Assembly: GCF_900112865.1 (NCBI RefSeq)
Contig: NZ_FONH01000005.1
Coordinates: 186,001 to 250,000 of the forward strand
DNA from: Dyella marensis
GTDB taxonomy: Bacteria; Pseudomonadota; Gammaproteobacteria; Xanthomonadales; Rhodanobacteraceae
Direction: 5' to 3'
Length of the DNA stretch: 64,000 bases
The position numbers were made by a program, and so were the translations under genes. Each line of letters starts with the position of its first letter. The first letter of the stretch is position 1. Below the pieces are notes generated by a model. That model did not search any database. It worked only from the letters and a program-made list of their open reading frames with translations, and was not told the origin of the DNA. Below, piece after piece: positions 18,371-26,781 of the stretch.

Positions 18371-18538
18371 GCGTAGGTTGGGGTGAGCCGCGGGCGAACC
18401 CCAACAAACGTGGGAGCTTGTCGCATTGTTGGGGTTACTGGCTGCATCAGCAGCCAGCCCTTCGGGCCATCCGCTACGCGGATGTTCGCTACGGCATCCT
18501 GCCTTCGCAGTCGCCTGCGACTCACCCCAACCTACGCC
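18371..18538. repeat. GTAGGTTGGGG-family repeat, expanded copy
   Basis: The outer arms GCGTAGGTTGGGGTGAG (left) and CTCACCCCAACCTACGC (right) enclose about 130 bases that contain a further GAACCCCAAC/GTTGGGGTT pair and a GGCTGC hairpin. The longer interior distinguishes it from the roughly 90-base copies elsewhere. Confidence 0.85.
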
Positions 18539-18558
18539 AGTATCAGCGTCTGCGCTTT

Positions 18559-19971
18559 TCAGCCGCGCTTGAGCATGATGGCCAGCATTTGCTTGAACCG
18601 CTGGCCATACGGCGGATTGAGCAAGCCCGCACCATTGACCCGCGCCTGCCGGAACACCGACTTCAGATGCGAGAACGTGCGGAACCCCGCCTCGCCGTGG
18701 TAACCGCCGCTGCCGGATGGACCCACGCCGCCGAACGGCAGGTCGTGCTGTGCGATGTGGTACAGCGTGTCGTTGATGGTGACGCCGCCAGCCGTAGTGC
18801 GCGCGAGGACGCGGTCAACCAACGCACCATCTTCCTCGAACAGATACAGCGCCAACGGATGCGGATGCGCGGCGACATAGGCGATCGCCTGCTCGATGTC
18901 GTCGTAGGGCACCAGCGGCAGCAGCGGGCCGAAGATTTCTTCCTGCATCACCGCCATGCTTTCGCTGACGCCGGTGAGCAGCGCCGGTGTCATGCGTCGC
19001 CGCTGGATGTCGTCGGTTTCATCGCCCAGCAGCGTCAGCTTGGCGCCGTCGCGCGCCGCATCGTCGCGCAGTGCGGCCAGGCGCTGGTACTGGCGTTCCG
19101 AAATGATGCTGGCGTACTGCTCGTTGCGCACCGGCTGCGGATACAGCCGCGCGGCCACGTCGCGTGCGGCGGCAACGAACTCGTCCACCTGTGCGCGCGG
19201 CAGCAGCACATAGTCCGGCGCGATGCAGGTCTGCCCCGCATTGAACAGCTTGCCCACCAGGATGCGCTCCACCGCGTTGGCGAAGCGCGCGCCGGGGCCG
19301 ACGATGGCCGGCGACTTGCCGCCCAGCTCCAAAGTCACCGGCGTGAGGTTGGCGGAGGCCGCGCGCATCACGTGGCGACCCACCGCCGTGGAGCCGGTGA
19401 ACAGCAAGTGGTCGAACGGCAGCGCCGAGAACGCCTGTGCGACATCCGCATCGCCGGTCACCACGCACACTTCCTCGGGCTTGAAGTAACGCGCGGCCAA
19501 CTGCGCGAACAACGCCGAGAACTGCGGCGTGTATTCGCTCATCTTCACCATCACCCGGTTGCCCGCCGCCAGCGCATCCACCATCGGCCCGGCGGCGAGA
19601 AACAGCGGGTAGTTCCACGGCACGATGATGCCCACCACACCCAGCGGCTGCGGGCGGATCTCGTTGCGTGCCGGCATGAACAGCAGCCCCGGCCAGCTGC
19701 GCCGGGGCTTCATCCAGCGCCGGCCGTGGGCGAGCGCATGGCGGATCGCCGACAGGCTGGGAAACACTTCCAGCAGATCGGTTTCCTGCGCCGGCCGGCC
19801 GCCGAAGTCCTGGTGAATCGCGTCGGCGATCTCGCCGCGATGCTCGCCGATCAGGTCGTTGAGCGCGCGCAGCCGCCTGGCGCGTTCCGGCCATGCCGGC
19901 ATGGGCTCGCGCGCATGCGCCTCGCGCATGCGCCGGAGTTGAAGCTGCAGATCGAGCGGTTCGGTAGTCAT
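18559..19971 (-). CDS. calB: Coniferyl aldehyde dehydrogenase-like aldehyde dehydrogenase
   Basis: A 470-residue class-3-type aldehyde dehydrogenase that oxidises an aldehyde to the acid with NAD(P)+. Visible are the cofactor region VVGIIVPWNYPLFLAAGP (112-129), general base Glu215 in LELGGKS, and catalytic Cys249 in FNAGQTCIAPDY. The short ALDH3-like C-terminus with FGGVGPSGSGGYHGEAGF fits the coniferyl-aldehyde/fatty-aldehyde subgroup. The ATG at 19971 follows the TonB receptor stop by five bases, so they are co-transcribed. The true substrate is unknown; the neighbouring receptor suggests an imported hydrophobic or aromatic compound. The symbol is a family analogy. Confidence 0.85.
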   Translation of the reverse strand: MTTEPLDLQLQLRRMREAHAREPMPAWPERARRLRALNDLIGEHRGEIADAIHQDFGGRPAQETDLLEVFPSLSAIRHALAHGRRWMKPRRSWPGLLFMPARNEIRPQPLGVVGIIVPWNYPLFLAAGPMVDALAAGNRVMVKMSEYTPQFSALFAQLAARYFKPEEVCVVTGDADVAQAFSALPFDHLLFTGSTAVGRHVMRAASANLTPVTLELGGKSPAIVGPGARFANAVERILVGKLFNAGQTCIAPDYVLLPRAQVDEFVAAARDVAARLYPQPVRNEQYASIISERQYQRLAALRDDAARDGAKLTLLGDETDDIQRRRMTPALLTGVSESMAVMQEEIFGPLLPLVPYDDIEQAIAYVAAHPHPLALYLFEEDGALVDRVLARTTAGGVTINDTLYHIAQHDLPFGGVGPSGSGGYHGEAGFRTFSHLKSVFRQARVNGAGLLNPPYGQRFKQMLAIMLKRG

Positions 19972-19976
19972 CGTGG

Positions 19977-22424
19977 CTAGAACTTGGCGCGGAATTCCAC
20001 GCCCCACATGCGCGGCGGCGTGATGTTGGCGTAGGGCGTGCCGAACACCGTGGCGGTGATGTTGTCCACGCCGGTGACGTAGCGATCGTTGAACAGATTG
20101 CTGGCGTACAGGGCGACACCCCAGCGGTCGCCCGGCGCATGCCAATCCAGGCGTGCATCGGTGCGGTGCTGGGCTTCGCCCACCTTGAAGTTAGGGCTGA
20201 TCACGCATTCGCCCTGCAGGCGCGAATCGTCATTGCAGCGGCTCTTGCCGCGGTAAGCGTAATTCAGATTGAACTCCAGCTGGCCGCTGGCGACATTGCG
20301 CCACGTGTACGCCAACCCCGCCGTGTAGGAGAAGCGCGGCTCACCGGTGGGCTGCCCGGTCAGCACCGCGCCGGAATCGGCCACCGCCTTGCGGTAGGTG
20401 GCATCGATATAGGCGCCGGTGAAGTTCAGGCGCAGGTCGCGCACCGGTTGCCACAGCGCTTCCAGCTCCAGGCCCTTGGCTTCCTGGTCGGTGCTGTTGA
20501 CCAGATACCGCGGCACGCCGGAGCCGGCACTGTTCGGGTCCAGGCTCAGCGACTGCTTGTTGTCGTAGCGGTAGTAATAGACCGAGCCGTTGAGCAGCAG
20601 GTTGTGCTCGGGAAAAGTGGTCTTCACGCCTGCCTCGTAGTTGATCACCTTCTCCGGCGCGAAGCGCGAGCCGACCTGCACGCTGTTGTAGCCGCCGGCC
20701 TTGTAGCCCTTGGTGACCGAGGCGTAGCCCATCACGTCCGGGGTGAACTTGTAGTCCAGCACCAGGCGCGGGCTGACATTGTTCCAGGTGTTGTGGAAGC
20801 GCACCGGCACGCCCACCGCATCGGTGAAGATCACGTTGTTGCCGAACGCGGCCAGCGCCATCTGCGCCTCCGGCGGCAGCATGGCCAGCACGCCGGCCTG
20901 GTCCAGCGCCTGCACGGTGCCGTCGAACTGCGGCGCGCTGCGCGGCATGTTGTACCAGGAGAAGCTCTTGCTATCGCGCGTGTAGCGGATGCCGGTGGTG
21001 ATGTTGAAGCGGTCGTTGACGTGCCAGATCACGTCGCCGAAAGCCGCATAGGCCTTGAACTTGCCGACGTTGCTGATCGCCTCGTGCCAGGGATCGCCCA
21101 GCAGCGTGTATGGCAGGCCGAAGCTCGCCAGTGCGTTGCTGATGTCGGTGAGCGGCGTGCCCACGCCCATGATGTTGCTGGCCAGCGTATCCAGGCTGTC
21201 GGTAAAAATATTGGTCTGGCTGGTCTGCCGCGCCTGCTCCTGGTAGTAGCTCACGCCGCCGACCCAGTCGGCGATGCCGGTGGTGCCGGACAGCTTGAAC
21301 TCCTGGTACCAGCTGTTGTTGTGCTCGATATTGGTGGTATCGAGATAGCTGACGATGTGGTTGGTGCCGTCGTAGTCGCCGCGGTTGAAGGTGTCGAAGC
21401 CGCGCCACGCGGTGGTGGAGACCAGGCTGCCCCAGGCGAAGGAGTGGTCGAAGCTCAGCGTTACGCCGTCGAAGGTGCGCGATTCGCGCCCGCCCACGGC
21501 GTCGTTGTACAGCGGCGCATGCAGCGGATTGAGGTACGTGGTGGGGTCGGGCGGGAAGGGCGGGCGCTGGTTGGTGTCATTCGACAGCGGCACCAGGCCG
21601 AACGCCGGATGCGGCGGCTGGTTGAGCTTCTCGTGATCCCAGGACAGCAACATGCGCGTGTCCTGGGTGATGTTCCAGCGGAACACCGCGCGCGTGCCCC
21701 AGTCGTTGTCCTCGCCGTAGCGCTTGCCGCTGGCTGCGTCCTTGACCCAGCCGTCGCTCTGGTTGTCGTAAGCACTCACGCGCAGCGCCATGTCCTGGTT
21801 GAGCGGCAGGTTCAGCAGCGCATCGCCGTAGACCTTGCCGTAGTTGCCGATGCGCAGACGCGCCTTGCCTTCGAAGCGGTCGGTCGGCTCGTTGGTGACG
21901 ATCGAGATCGCGCCGGCCGCCGCGTTGCGGCCGAACAGCGTGCCCTGCGGGCCCTTCAGCACTTCCACCCGCGCCAGGTCGTTGAAGGCGAGCAGGGCAC
22001 CGCCGGAACGCGCGGCATATACGCCATTGATGTACACGCCCACTGCCGGCTCGGTGCCGATGCCGAAGTCGCTGGTGGCGATGCCGCGCAACTGGTAGCG
22101 CGGCTGCGTCGGCTGGTCGGCGCTGACCACCAGGCCCGGCACGAACATGTCCATCTTGCTGAGGTCGGTCGCCGCCAGCGTATCGACCTGCTTGGCGGTG
22201 ATGATCTGCAGCGGAATCGGCACCGACTGCATTTCCTGGTTGCGGCTCTGCGCCGTCACCGTGATGTTGCCCAGCAGCTTGGCCTGGTTCGGATCGGCCT
22301 GGTCCTGCGGTGCAGGCGCGGCGTTCTGGTCATCGGCCTGCACGGTCTGCGCGCACAGCAGCAGCGCGGTGCCTCCCAGCAGCTGGCGCAATGCGGCGGA
22401 CAGCGGACGTGGACGGATACTCAT
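19977..22424 (-). CDS. TonB-dependent receptor
   Basis: An 815-residue outer-membrane receptor. Signal peptide about 1-28, then a plug domain (ITVTAQSRNQEMQSVPIPL followed by GLVVSADQPTQPRYQLRGIA and RVEVLKGPQGTLFGRNAAAG), then a 22-strand barrel ending in VEFRAKF with C-terminal Phe. It belongs to the FecA/IroN-unlike group of proteobacterial receptors used for organic ligands (sterol, carbohydrate or aromatic uptake). The ATG at 22424 has GGGGAGAA nine bases upstream. It sits between the di-haem lipoprotein (68-base gap) and the aldehyde dehydrogenase (5-base gap). The ligand is not determinable from sequence. Confidence 0.92.
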   Translation of the reverse strand: MSIRPRPLSAALRQLLGGTALLLCAQTVQADDQNAAPAPQDQADPNQAKLLGNITVTAQSRNQEMQSVPIPLQIITAKQVDTLAATDLSKMDMFVPGLVVSADQPTQPRYQLRGIATSDFGIGTEPAVGVYINGVYAARSGGALLAFNDLARVEVLKGPQGTLFGRNAAAGAISIVTNEPTDRFEGKARLRIGNYGKVYGDALLNLPLNQDMALRVSAYDNQSDGWVKDAASGKRYGEDNDWGTRAVFRWNITQDTRMLLSWDHEKLNQPPHPAFGLVPLSNDTNQRPPFPPDPTTYLNPLHAPLYNDAVGGRESRTFDGVTLSFDHSFAWGSLVSTTAWRGFDTFNRGDYDGTNHIVSYLDTTNIEHNNSWYQEFKLSGTTGIADWVGGVSYYQEQARQTSQTNIFTDSLDTLASNIMGVGTPLTDISNALASFGLPYTLLGDPWHEAISNVGKFKAYAAFGDVIWHVNDRFNITTGIRYTRDSKSFSWYNMPRSAPQFDGTVQALDQAGVLAMLPPEAQMALAAFGNNVIFTDAVGVPVRFHNTWNNVSPRLVLDYKFTPDVMGYASVTKGYKAGGYNSVQVGSRFAPEKVINYEAGVKTTFPEHNLLLNGSVYYYRYDNKQSLSLDPNSAGSGVPRYLVNSTDQEAKGLELEALWQPVRDLRLNFTGAYIDATYRKAVADSGAVLTGQPTGEPRFSYTAGLAYTWRNVASGQLEFNLNYAYRGKSRCNDDSRLQGECVISPNFKVGEAQHRTDARLDWHAPGDRWGVALYASNLFNDRYVTGVDNITATVFGTPYANITPPRMWGVEFRAKF

Positions 22425-22492
22425 CGGCGGTTCTCCCCTCGTGGACGGCGCCGCGTCCCCACGCGGTCGCCGTGCTTGGTTCTTGTGTGAGT

Positions 22493-23641
22493 TCAGCGCA
22501 CGGTGACGCAGCCCCCTTGCTGCGCCGCGATCCAGGCCTTGATCAGCGCCACGCCTTCGCGGTGGACGGTGCTGCGGCCGAGCTCCGGCATCATCTCGCC
22601 CGGGTCGGCCGAGGCCATGCGGTAGGCGATGATCGAGTCGTCCGGCTGGCCGGGCACGATGTCGAACAGGTGGTCGCCGGTGCCGCGCCCCGCGGCGACG
22701 GGCGGTTTGCAGATGCCGAGGTGGCGGTCTTCCGGCGCGCTCGCTTCCAGCGTCAAGCCGGTGGTGTTGGCGGCGCCCTTGGCGTTGTGGCAATGCCCGC
22801 AGTTGATGTCGAGATAGGCGCGTGCGCGGGCATCGAGCGCGGCGTGTTCGTCCATCCAGTTGGCGTTGCGCGGCGCTTGTGCGGTGGCGGGTGCGCCGGT
22901 GAGGTAGCCGGCCTTGGTCAAGTGCTCGAGCTGGTTCTGTTCGCCATCCGCGTAGTGATAGTCACGGTTGAGGTGGCGCGCTTTCGGGCCGATCGGGTGG
23001 ATCTTGCGCGATACCCAATCCTGCGCGTGGCAGCTGGAGCATTGGCTTTCGTCGGGGACGACGTAGTTGAAGTCCTCGCGCGACTTGTCATCGGCCACCA
23101 GGGTGAGCGGCAGCACCGCGCCGGTGCGGGCGAGCTCGGCTTCGGTCTGCGTGTCGTTCCATACGTAGGGCATCGCGGCCCAGCCGTCCGGGCGGTGCAC
23201 CAGGATGCGCGTCTCGACCAGGTGCACCTTGGCCAGATCCAGGCCTTCGCCAGCGAAGTCGTGCGAGCTGTCGTAGGTGCGGGCGACGTCGCTCGTTTTC
23301 CCGTCCGGCGTCTTCGGGTAGTAGAAGGTCTTGCTGATCACCGTGCCTACGGGGAAGTCGAAAGTGTCGGTGGCGTCGTACTTCGCCGCCGCGCCCTTCG
23401 GCATCCAGATCGTGCGCAGCTTGTGCGCGTAGTCGGTGAACAGCGGCGTGTTGAGGTCGTACGGCACCACGCCCTGGTTGAGCAGCAGCTTGCCGCCGCG
23501 TGCTTCCACCACGTGCCAGTCGCTCAGCTTCGGCGGCCGGCCGTCGGCGTGATAGGCCACCGGCGCCATGCCTTGCTGGCAACCGGCGAGTGACATGGCG
23601 ACGAGCAGCGCGAACGCGCCCTGGAACAACCGCTTCCGCAT
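22493..23641 (-). CDS. SO2930-family di-haem c-type cytochrome lipoprotein
   Basis: A 382-residue exported lipoprotein (lipobox LAGC, Cys21). It carries two c-type haem motifs, CSSCH at 201-205 and CGHCH at 281-285. The pattern matches the SO2930/HNE_0200-type family (TIGR03806 as I recall it), which regularly pairs with a beta-helix protein family (TIGR03805), as here. It would be periplasmic or surface-exposed and mediate electron transfer or an oxidation. The ATG at 23641 lies 10 bases after the beta-helix gene stop, indicating one transcript. No biochemical function is established for the family. Confidence 0.85.
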   Translation of the reverse strand: MRKRLFQGAFALLVAMSLAGCQQGMAPVAYHADGRPPKLSDWHVVEARGGKLLLNQGVVPYDLNTPLFTDYAHKLRTIWMPKGAAAKYDATDTFDFPVGTVISKTFYYPKTPDGKTSDVARTYDSSHDFAGEGLDLAKVHLVETRILVHRPDGWAAMPYVWNDTQTEAELARTGAVLPLTLVADDKSREDFNYVVPDESQCSSCHAQDWVSRKIHPIGPKARHLNRDYHYADGEQNQLEHLTKAGYLTGAPATAQAPRNANWMDEHAALDARARAYLDINCGHCHNAKGAANTTGLTLEASAPEDRHLGICKPPVAAGRGTGDHLFDIVPGQPDDSIIAYRMASADPGEMMPELGRSTVHREGVALIKAWIAAQQGGCVTVR

Positions 23642-23651
23642 CGCCACCGCC

Positions 23652-24878
23652 TCAGGATTTCGCTGCGTCGAGCACGACCGGCGGCAGCTTCGGCAGCGTG
23701 CACTGGTAGGGCTTGGTGTCGGTGCTGGGGTTCTTGTAGTCGTTCGGGCCGTCGGCATTGAGCACGCCGTTGGCGCCGTCGATGCAGATGCGGTCTTCGG
23801 CCGCCAGCGGGCCATGCGCGGTGTCGGCATAGCCGTCCCACAGCACGTCCGGGAAGCGGCCGCTCATGCCGTATACGGCGGTCTTCAGCATCTTCAGCTT
23901 CATGCCGTCCGGCGATTCGCCGCCTTCCTTGAAGCGGTTGCCGTAGACGAAGATGCCCTTCGGGTACGGGTTGTAATCGGCCGCCACGCCCTTGGTGTTG
24001 TAGTAGTTGGTGGAGAAGTAGCTGGAGATGATCACGTTCGCCGTGCGGTGCCCGCCGATGTCGTTATCGAAGATCTCCACCTTGTCGTTGGAGTTGACCA
24101 CCACGCCCGACCCCGCCGGCACGCTGGCCACCGCCGCGCCCTTGGCGGCGAAGTTGTCCAGGTTGTTGGCATTGACCTGGTTCTTGAACACGCGCGAGGC
24201 CTTGCCGGCCTGCGACAGGTTGGGCATGTTGAAGACCAGGATGCCGCCGGTATTGCCGGTGGCGACGTTCTCGTAGACATCGGCGTCGATCGAATTCTCG
24301 ATCTCGATGCCTGCCACGTTCTGCTCGGCGCGGTTGCGCCGCACCACGATGTTCTTCGACTGGCCCACATAGATGCCGGCATCGGACGCGCCGGTCACCG
24401 AGGAATCCTCGATCAGCACGTTCTCGGTCTTCACCGGGTACAGGCCGTAGGCGCCGTTGGTGGTCTTCGGGCCGTCGGTCCAGGCCACCCGCACGCCGCG
24501 GATGGTGATGTTCCTGCCCTGGTTGATCTTCAGCGCATCGCCCTTGGTGTCCTCCAGGGAGAGGTTCTCGATGGTGAAGTCGCTGGCATTCACCAGCAGC
24601 CCCTCCGGACCAACCACCTGGCCCTTGAACGACAACACCGTCTTGTCCTTACCCGCGCCGCGGATCGTCACCCCGTCCGTGCGCAGGCTGAGGCCGCGGT
24701 TGAGGTGGTAATGCCCGGCAGGAATCTCGATCACGCTGCCCGGCTTGGCATCCAGCAATTGCTGCTGCAGCTTGGCCTGGAAAGCATCGCCGCCCTCGCC
24801 CTGAGCGGTGGATTGATCGTGGCCGCCGCACGCGGCCAGGGCCGCGCCGAGCGCGACCGTGAGTAGCAACTTGCGCAT
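23652..24878 (-). CDS. Right-handed parallel beta-helix lipoprotein
   Basis: A 408-residue lipoprotein (lipobox LAAC, Cys17). After a helical linker it has PGSVIEIPAGHYHLNRGLSL, then repeated strand-turn units such as NITIRGVRVAW, NVLIEDSSVTG, NIVVRRNRAEQN and VEIFDNDIGGH typical of parallel beta-helices (pectate-lyase-like fold). It corresponds to the family known to occur in two-gene pairs with SO2930-type proteins. It may bind or cleave a polymer, but no catalytic set is recognisable. GGAGG precedes the ATG at 24878. It is the first gene of the four-gene minus-strand unit. Confidence 0.87.
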   Translation of the reverse strand: MRKLLLTVALGAALAACGGHDQSTAQGEGGDAFQAKLQQQLLDAKPGSVIEIPAGHYHLNRGLSLRTDGVTIRGAGKDKTVLSFKGQVVGPEGLLVNASDFTIENLSLEDTKGDALKINQGRNITIRGVRVAWTDGPKTTNGAYGLYPVKTENVLIEDSSVTGASDAGIYVGQSKNIVVRRNRAEQNVAGIEIENSIDADVYENVATGNTGGILVFNMPNLSQAGKASRVFKNQVNANNLDNFAAKGAAVASVPAGSGVVVNSNDKVEIFDNDIGGHRTANVIISSYFSTNYYNTKGVAADYNPYPKGIFVYGNRFKEGGESPDGMKLKMLKTAVYGMSGRFPDVLWDGYADTAHGPLAAEDRICIDGANGVLNADGPNDYKNPSTDTKPYQCTLPKLPPVVLDAAKS

Positions 24879-24939
24879 GTCCGGTGAGCCTCCCCAGGAA
24901 AACCGAATCGACGGGGTACTGTTGCGCAAGGCTTGCGGC

Positions 24940-24972
24940 GGGGGGAGGGGGAAACGGCCGGGGGGTGGGGGG
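24940..24972 (+). other. Four long G-runs (potential G-quadruplex) upstream of the beta-helix operon
   Basis: The plus strand reads G6-A-G5-AAACGGCC-G6-T-G6, four runs of five or six guanines within 33 bases. It lies about 60-95 bases upstream of the operon's first ATG, on the strand that is the template for that operon. It could form a quadruplex and affect initiation. Structure is predicted from the pattern only. Confidence 0.6.
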
Positions 24973-25026
24973 CAAAGCGGCCAAGGTGGGGCGTCGAACG
25001 TCATCGCGTCCCATCGCGGCGAAGCC

Positions 25027-25114
25027 CGTAGGTTGGGGTGAGCACAGCGAACCCCAACGTCGCGATCACCTGCGGGGCCTGTTGGGGTTCGCCTATGGCT
25101 CACCCCAACCTACG
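25027..25114. repeat. GTAGGTTGGGG-family repeat, copy A of a tandem pair
   Basis: The arms CGTAGGTTGGGGTGAGC and GCTCACCCCAACCTACG flank inner GAACCCCAAC/GTTGGGGTTC. It is 20 bases from copy B, in the region upstream of the beta-helix operon. Confidence 0.9.
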
Positions 25115-25133
25115 TCGCTCGCAGCCCGTTGCT

Positions 25134-25225
25134 CGTAGGTTGGGGTGAGCGAAGCGAACCCCAACGTCGGCATGTCGATGTGCACTGCAACGTTGGGGTG
25201 CGCCTGCGGCTTACCCCAACCTACG
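25134..25225. repeat. GTAGGTTGGGG-family repeat, copy B of a tandem pair
   Basis: Same structure as copy A with slightly diverged right arm (GCTTACCCCAACCTACG). Its right end supplies the TAG stop (minus strand, 25221-25223) of the small gene that follows. Confidence 0.9.
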
Positions 25226-25499
25226 CCGGTTGTTGTTGCCACTGCAGGCGGAGATGCGCCTGCGTGGCACAGCGGGTCCCCATCTCGATGAAGGCGGCGA
25301 TGCCGTCGAGCATGATTGGAAGTCGATGTGCATCGACACTGCCGCGTTCGTGCACCAATTCCGCCAGCAGCTTGATGGCGTTATAGGCGTACTGCAGCCA
25401 CTCGGTGGCATCGTTCAGCAGTTCATCGGGCTCCGCTTTGGGATCGGAGAAATAACTGGTGTGGCGGATGATCCAGGGTTCGCCGAAAACGTTGTTCAT
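25221..25499 (-). CDS. Small orphan protein (resembles DUF3077/DUF6124-type proteins)
   Basis: A 92-residue protein starting MNNVFGEPWIIRHTSYFSDP. It is mostly helical (AEPDELLNDATEWLQYAYNA then LAELVHERGSVDAHRLPIML), with no signal or membrane segment. The layout of a short strand segment, ExLLxxAxxxL and a final helix recalls small pseudomonad DUF3077/DUF6124 proteins, but that resemblance is weak. ATG at 25499 has AAGGAA upstream. The stop codon lies inside a palindromic repeat, so the original C-terminus may have been altered by repeat insertion. Function unknown. Confidence 0.55.
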   Translation of the reverse strand: MNNVFGEPWIIRHTSYFSDPKAEPDELLNDATEWLQYAYNAIKLLAELVHERGSVDAHRLPIMLDGIAAFIEMGTRCATQAHLRLQWQQQPA

Positions 25500-26021
25500 G
25501 AGCAATTCCTTGCTAAGCGCCGCGGACTCGCTCCGTAAACGGCATGCCGCAGACAGCACGGCATGCCGCGATCACACGGACTCGAGGGTTCACCGGCGGC
25601 TCGAAGGCTGAGCGCCGGGCGGCTTGATTGAGGAAGTGGGGTGCGGGGCTAGGAGGTTTCGCTATGGCGCAGCCTTACGCGCCGGGTAGGACGGCTCGGA
25701 AAACTGTTTGCGAAAACTCTTAGCCTGCGGTTCTTCAACCGTGTCCGCGGTGTCGTCGGACAGCCCGGATGGTCGGTGGGTGTGTCGCCGAGGAGATCGG
25801 CGAGCGGACGGGTGACGTATGATCTGGCCTAGCCATGATCAACTCCTGCTTAGTTGGTGATGGTCAGCGGGTCAGGGGTGTCTCACCACCCTTGGCCCGC
25901 GCTTCTCACGGCATTGCTGCCATGGTTGTCCGCGACGCGCATTCGAAACAGTTCGCGGGCAACGAAAGCCACGCTAGCAAAGGCAACCTTCGGTTGTCTG
26001 TAGTACTTCGACGAAATTAGT
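25500..26021. other. Gene-poor, lower-GC gap with hairpin and doubtful micro-ORF
   Basis: No convincing gene was found in these 522 bases. On the minus strand a 33-codon frame (25735-25836, MARPDHTSPVRSP...) follows an excellent GCAGGAG ribosome site, but its Arg/Pro-rich product is unlike a protein and no homologue is recalled. A hairpin GCGGGTCAGGGGTG/CCACCCTTGGCCCGC lies at 25867-25900. The stretch may be the decayed remains of a gene. Confidence 0.4.
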
Positions 26022-26145
26022 CGTCATCCCGGCGTAGGCCGGGATCCAGTAGCGAAGGCGTCGGATTTTCGCGGCAGATCTCATGTAGGTTTTCGCGAAA
26101 ATCGAGCGGTGTCGTTACTGGATCCCGGCCTGCGCCGGGATGACG
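26022..26145. repeat. Mirrored GTCATCCCGG repeat pair, family 3
   Basis: CGTCATCCCGGCGTAGGCCGGGATCCAGTA on the left faces its inverted copy TACTGGATCCCGGCCTGCGCCGGGATGACG on the right across about 65 bases. Each arm also folds on itself (CCCGGC/GCCGGG). The same mirrored pair occurs at 49828-49962. Confidence 0.92.
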
Positions 26146-26177
26146 AGTGGGTGAGGTTCTCGCGCTCTTGGCGATGC

Positions 26178-26774
26178 TTATTGCCGATACGCCATTTCAC
26201 GCGCGTGCTGCAACTGCTCACGCAGATACGCATCGCGACTCACGCCACCAGGAATGACCGGCATCGCCATCACCGTTTCGACGATGCGCCGCTCGTCCTG
26301 CTTGTAGCGCTGGAATTGCGGATCAGTGGCGAGGTGTTGTTGCCAAGCCTGGTTCGCCTGCTCGGCGTCAGTGCGGAAGTGCTCGGCCAGCGCGGCGAGC
26401 GCACTGGCCTGCGCCTGCGGATCATCCACCGTGGCACGCACCAGCGCGATCTGCAGATTCATCGACTCGCCCGCACTGATCGAACGATCGGCTTCGCGTC
26501 GCCGCAGTTCCTCGCGCAACGCATCGGCCTGCCGTTGGCGCGTGGCCGGATCCAGCCTCGGCGCGCGTACGAAGAAATCCTCCACGTCCTGGCCGAAGCG
26601 CTCGCGTTCGCGATAGTCGCGAATCGCTGCGGTATCGACAGACGCCGCAGCGCGCGGAGCCTTCGGCGTAGACGCGGCGACAACGGGCGCTGCTGCATGC
26701 GGTCGCGACCGGGCAAGCCAAAGCCCGCCCAGGCCGAGGCCGCACGCAACCGCAATGGCGACGAGCCACTTCAT
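26178..26774 (-). CDS. Membrane-anchored helical protein, possible lipase-type foldase
   Basis: A 198-residue protein with one N-terminal membrane segment (about 3-20, WLVAIAVACGLGLGGLWLA), an Ala/Pro linker to about residue 48, then an almost purely helical, charged domain (RERERFGQDVEDFF, RQRQADALREELRRREADR). Architecture and size recall shortened lipase-specific foldases (LifO), which stay anchored in the inner membrane and fold a secreted partner. Its start lies seven bases after the stop of the upstream secreted hydrolase, suggesting translational coupling and a dedicated partner role. The diagnostic LifO RxxFDY motif is not seen, so the assignment is an inference. Confidence 0.65.
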   Translation of the reverse strand: MKWLVAIAVACGLGLGGLWLARSRPHAAAPVVAASTPKAPRAAASVDTAAIRDYRERERFGQDVEDFFVRAPRLDPATRQRQADALREELRRREADRSISAGESMNLQIALVRATVDDPQAQASALAALAEHFRTDAEQANQAWQQHLATDPQFQRYKQDERRIVETVMAMPVIPGGVSRDAYLREQLQHAREMAYRQ

Positions 26775-26781
26775 TGCCCAC

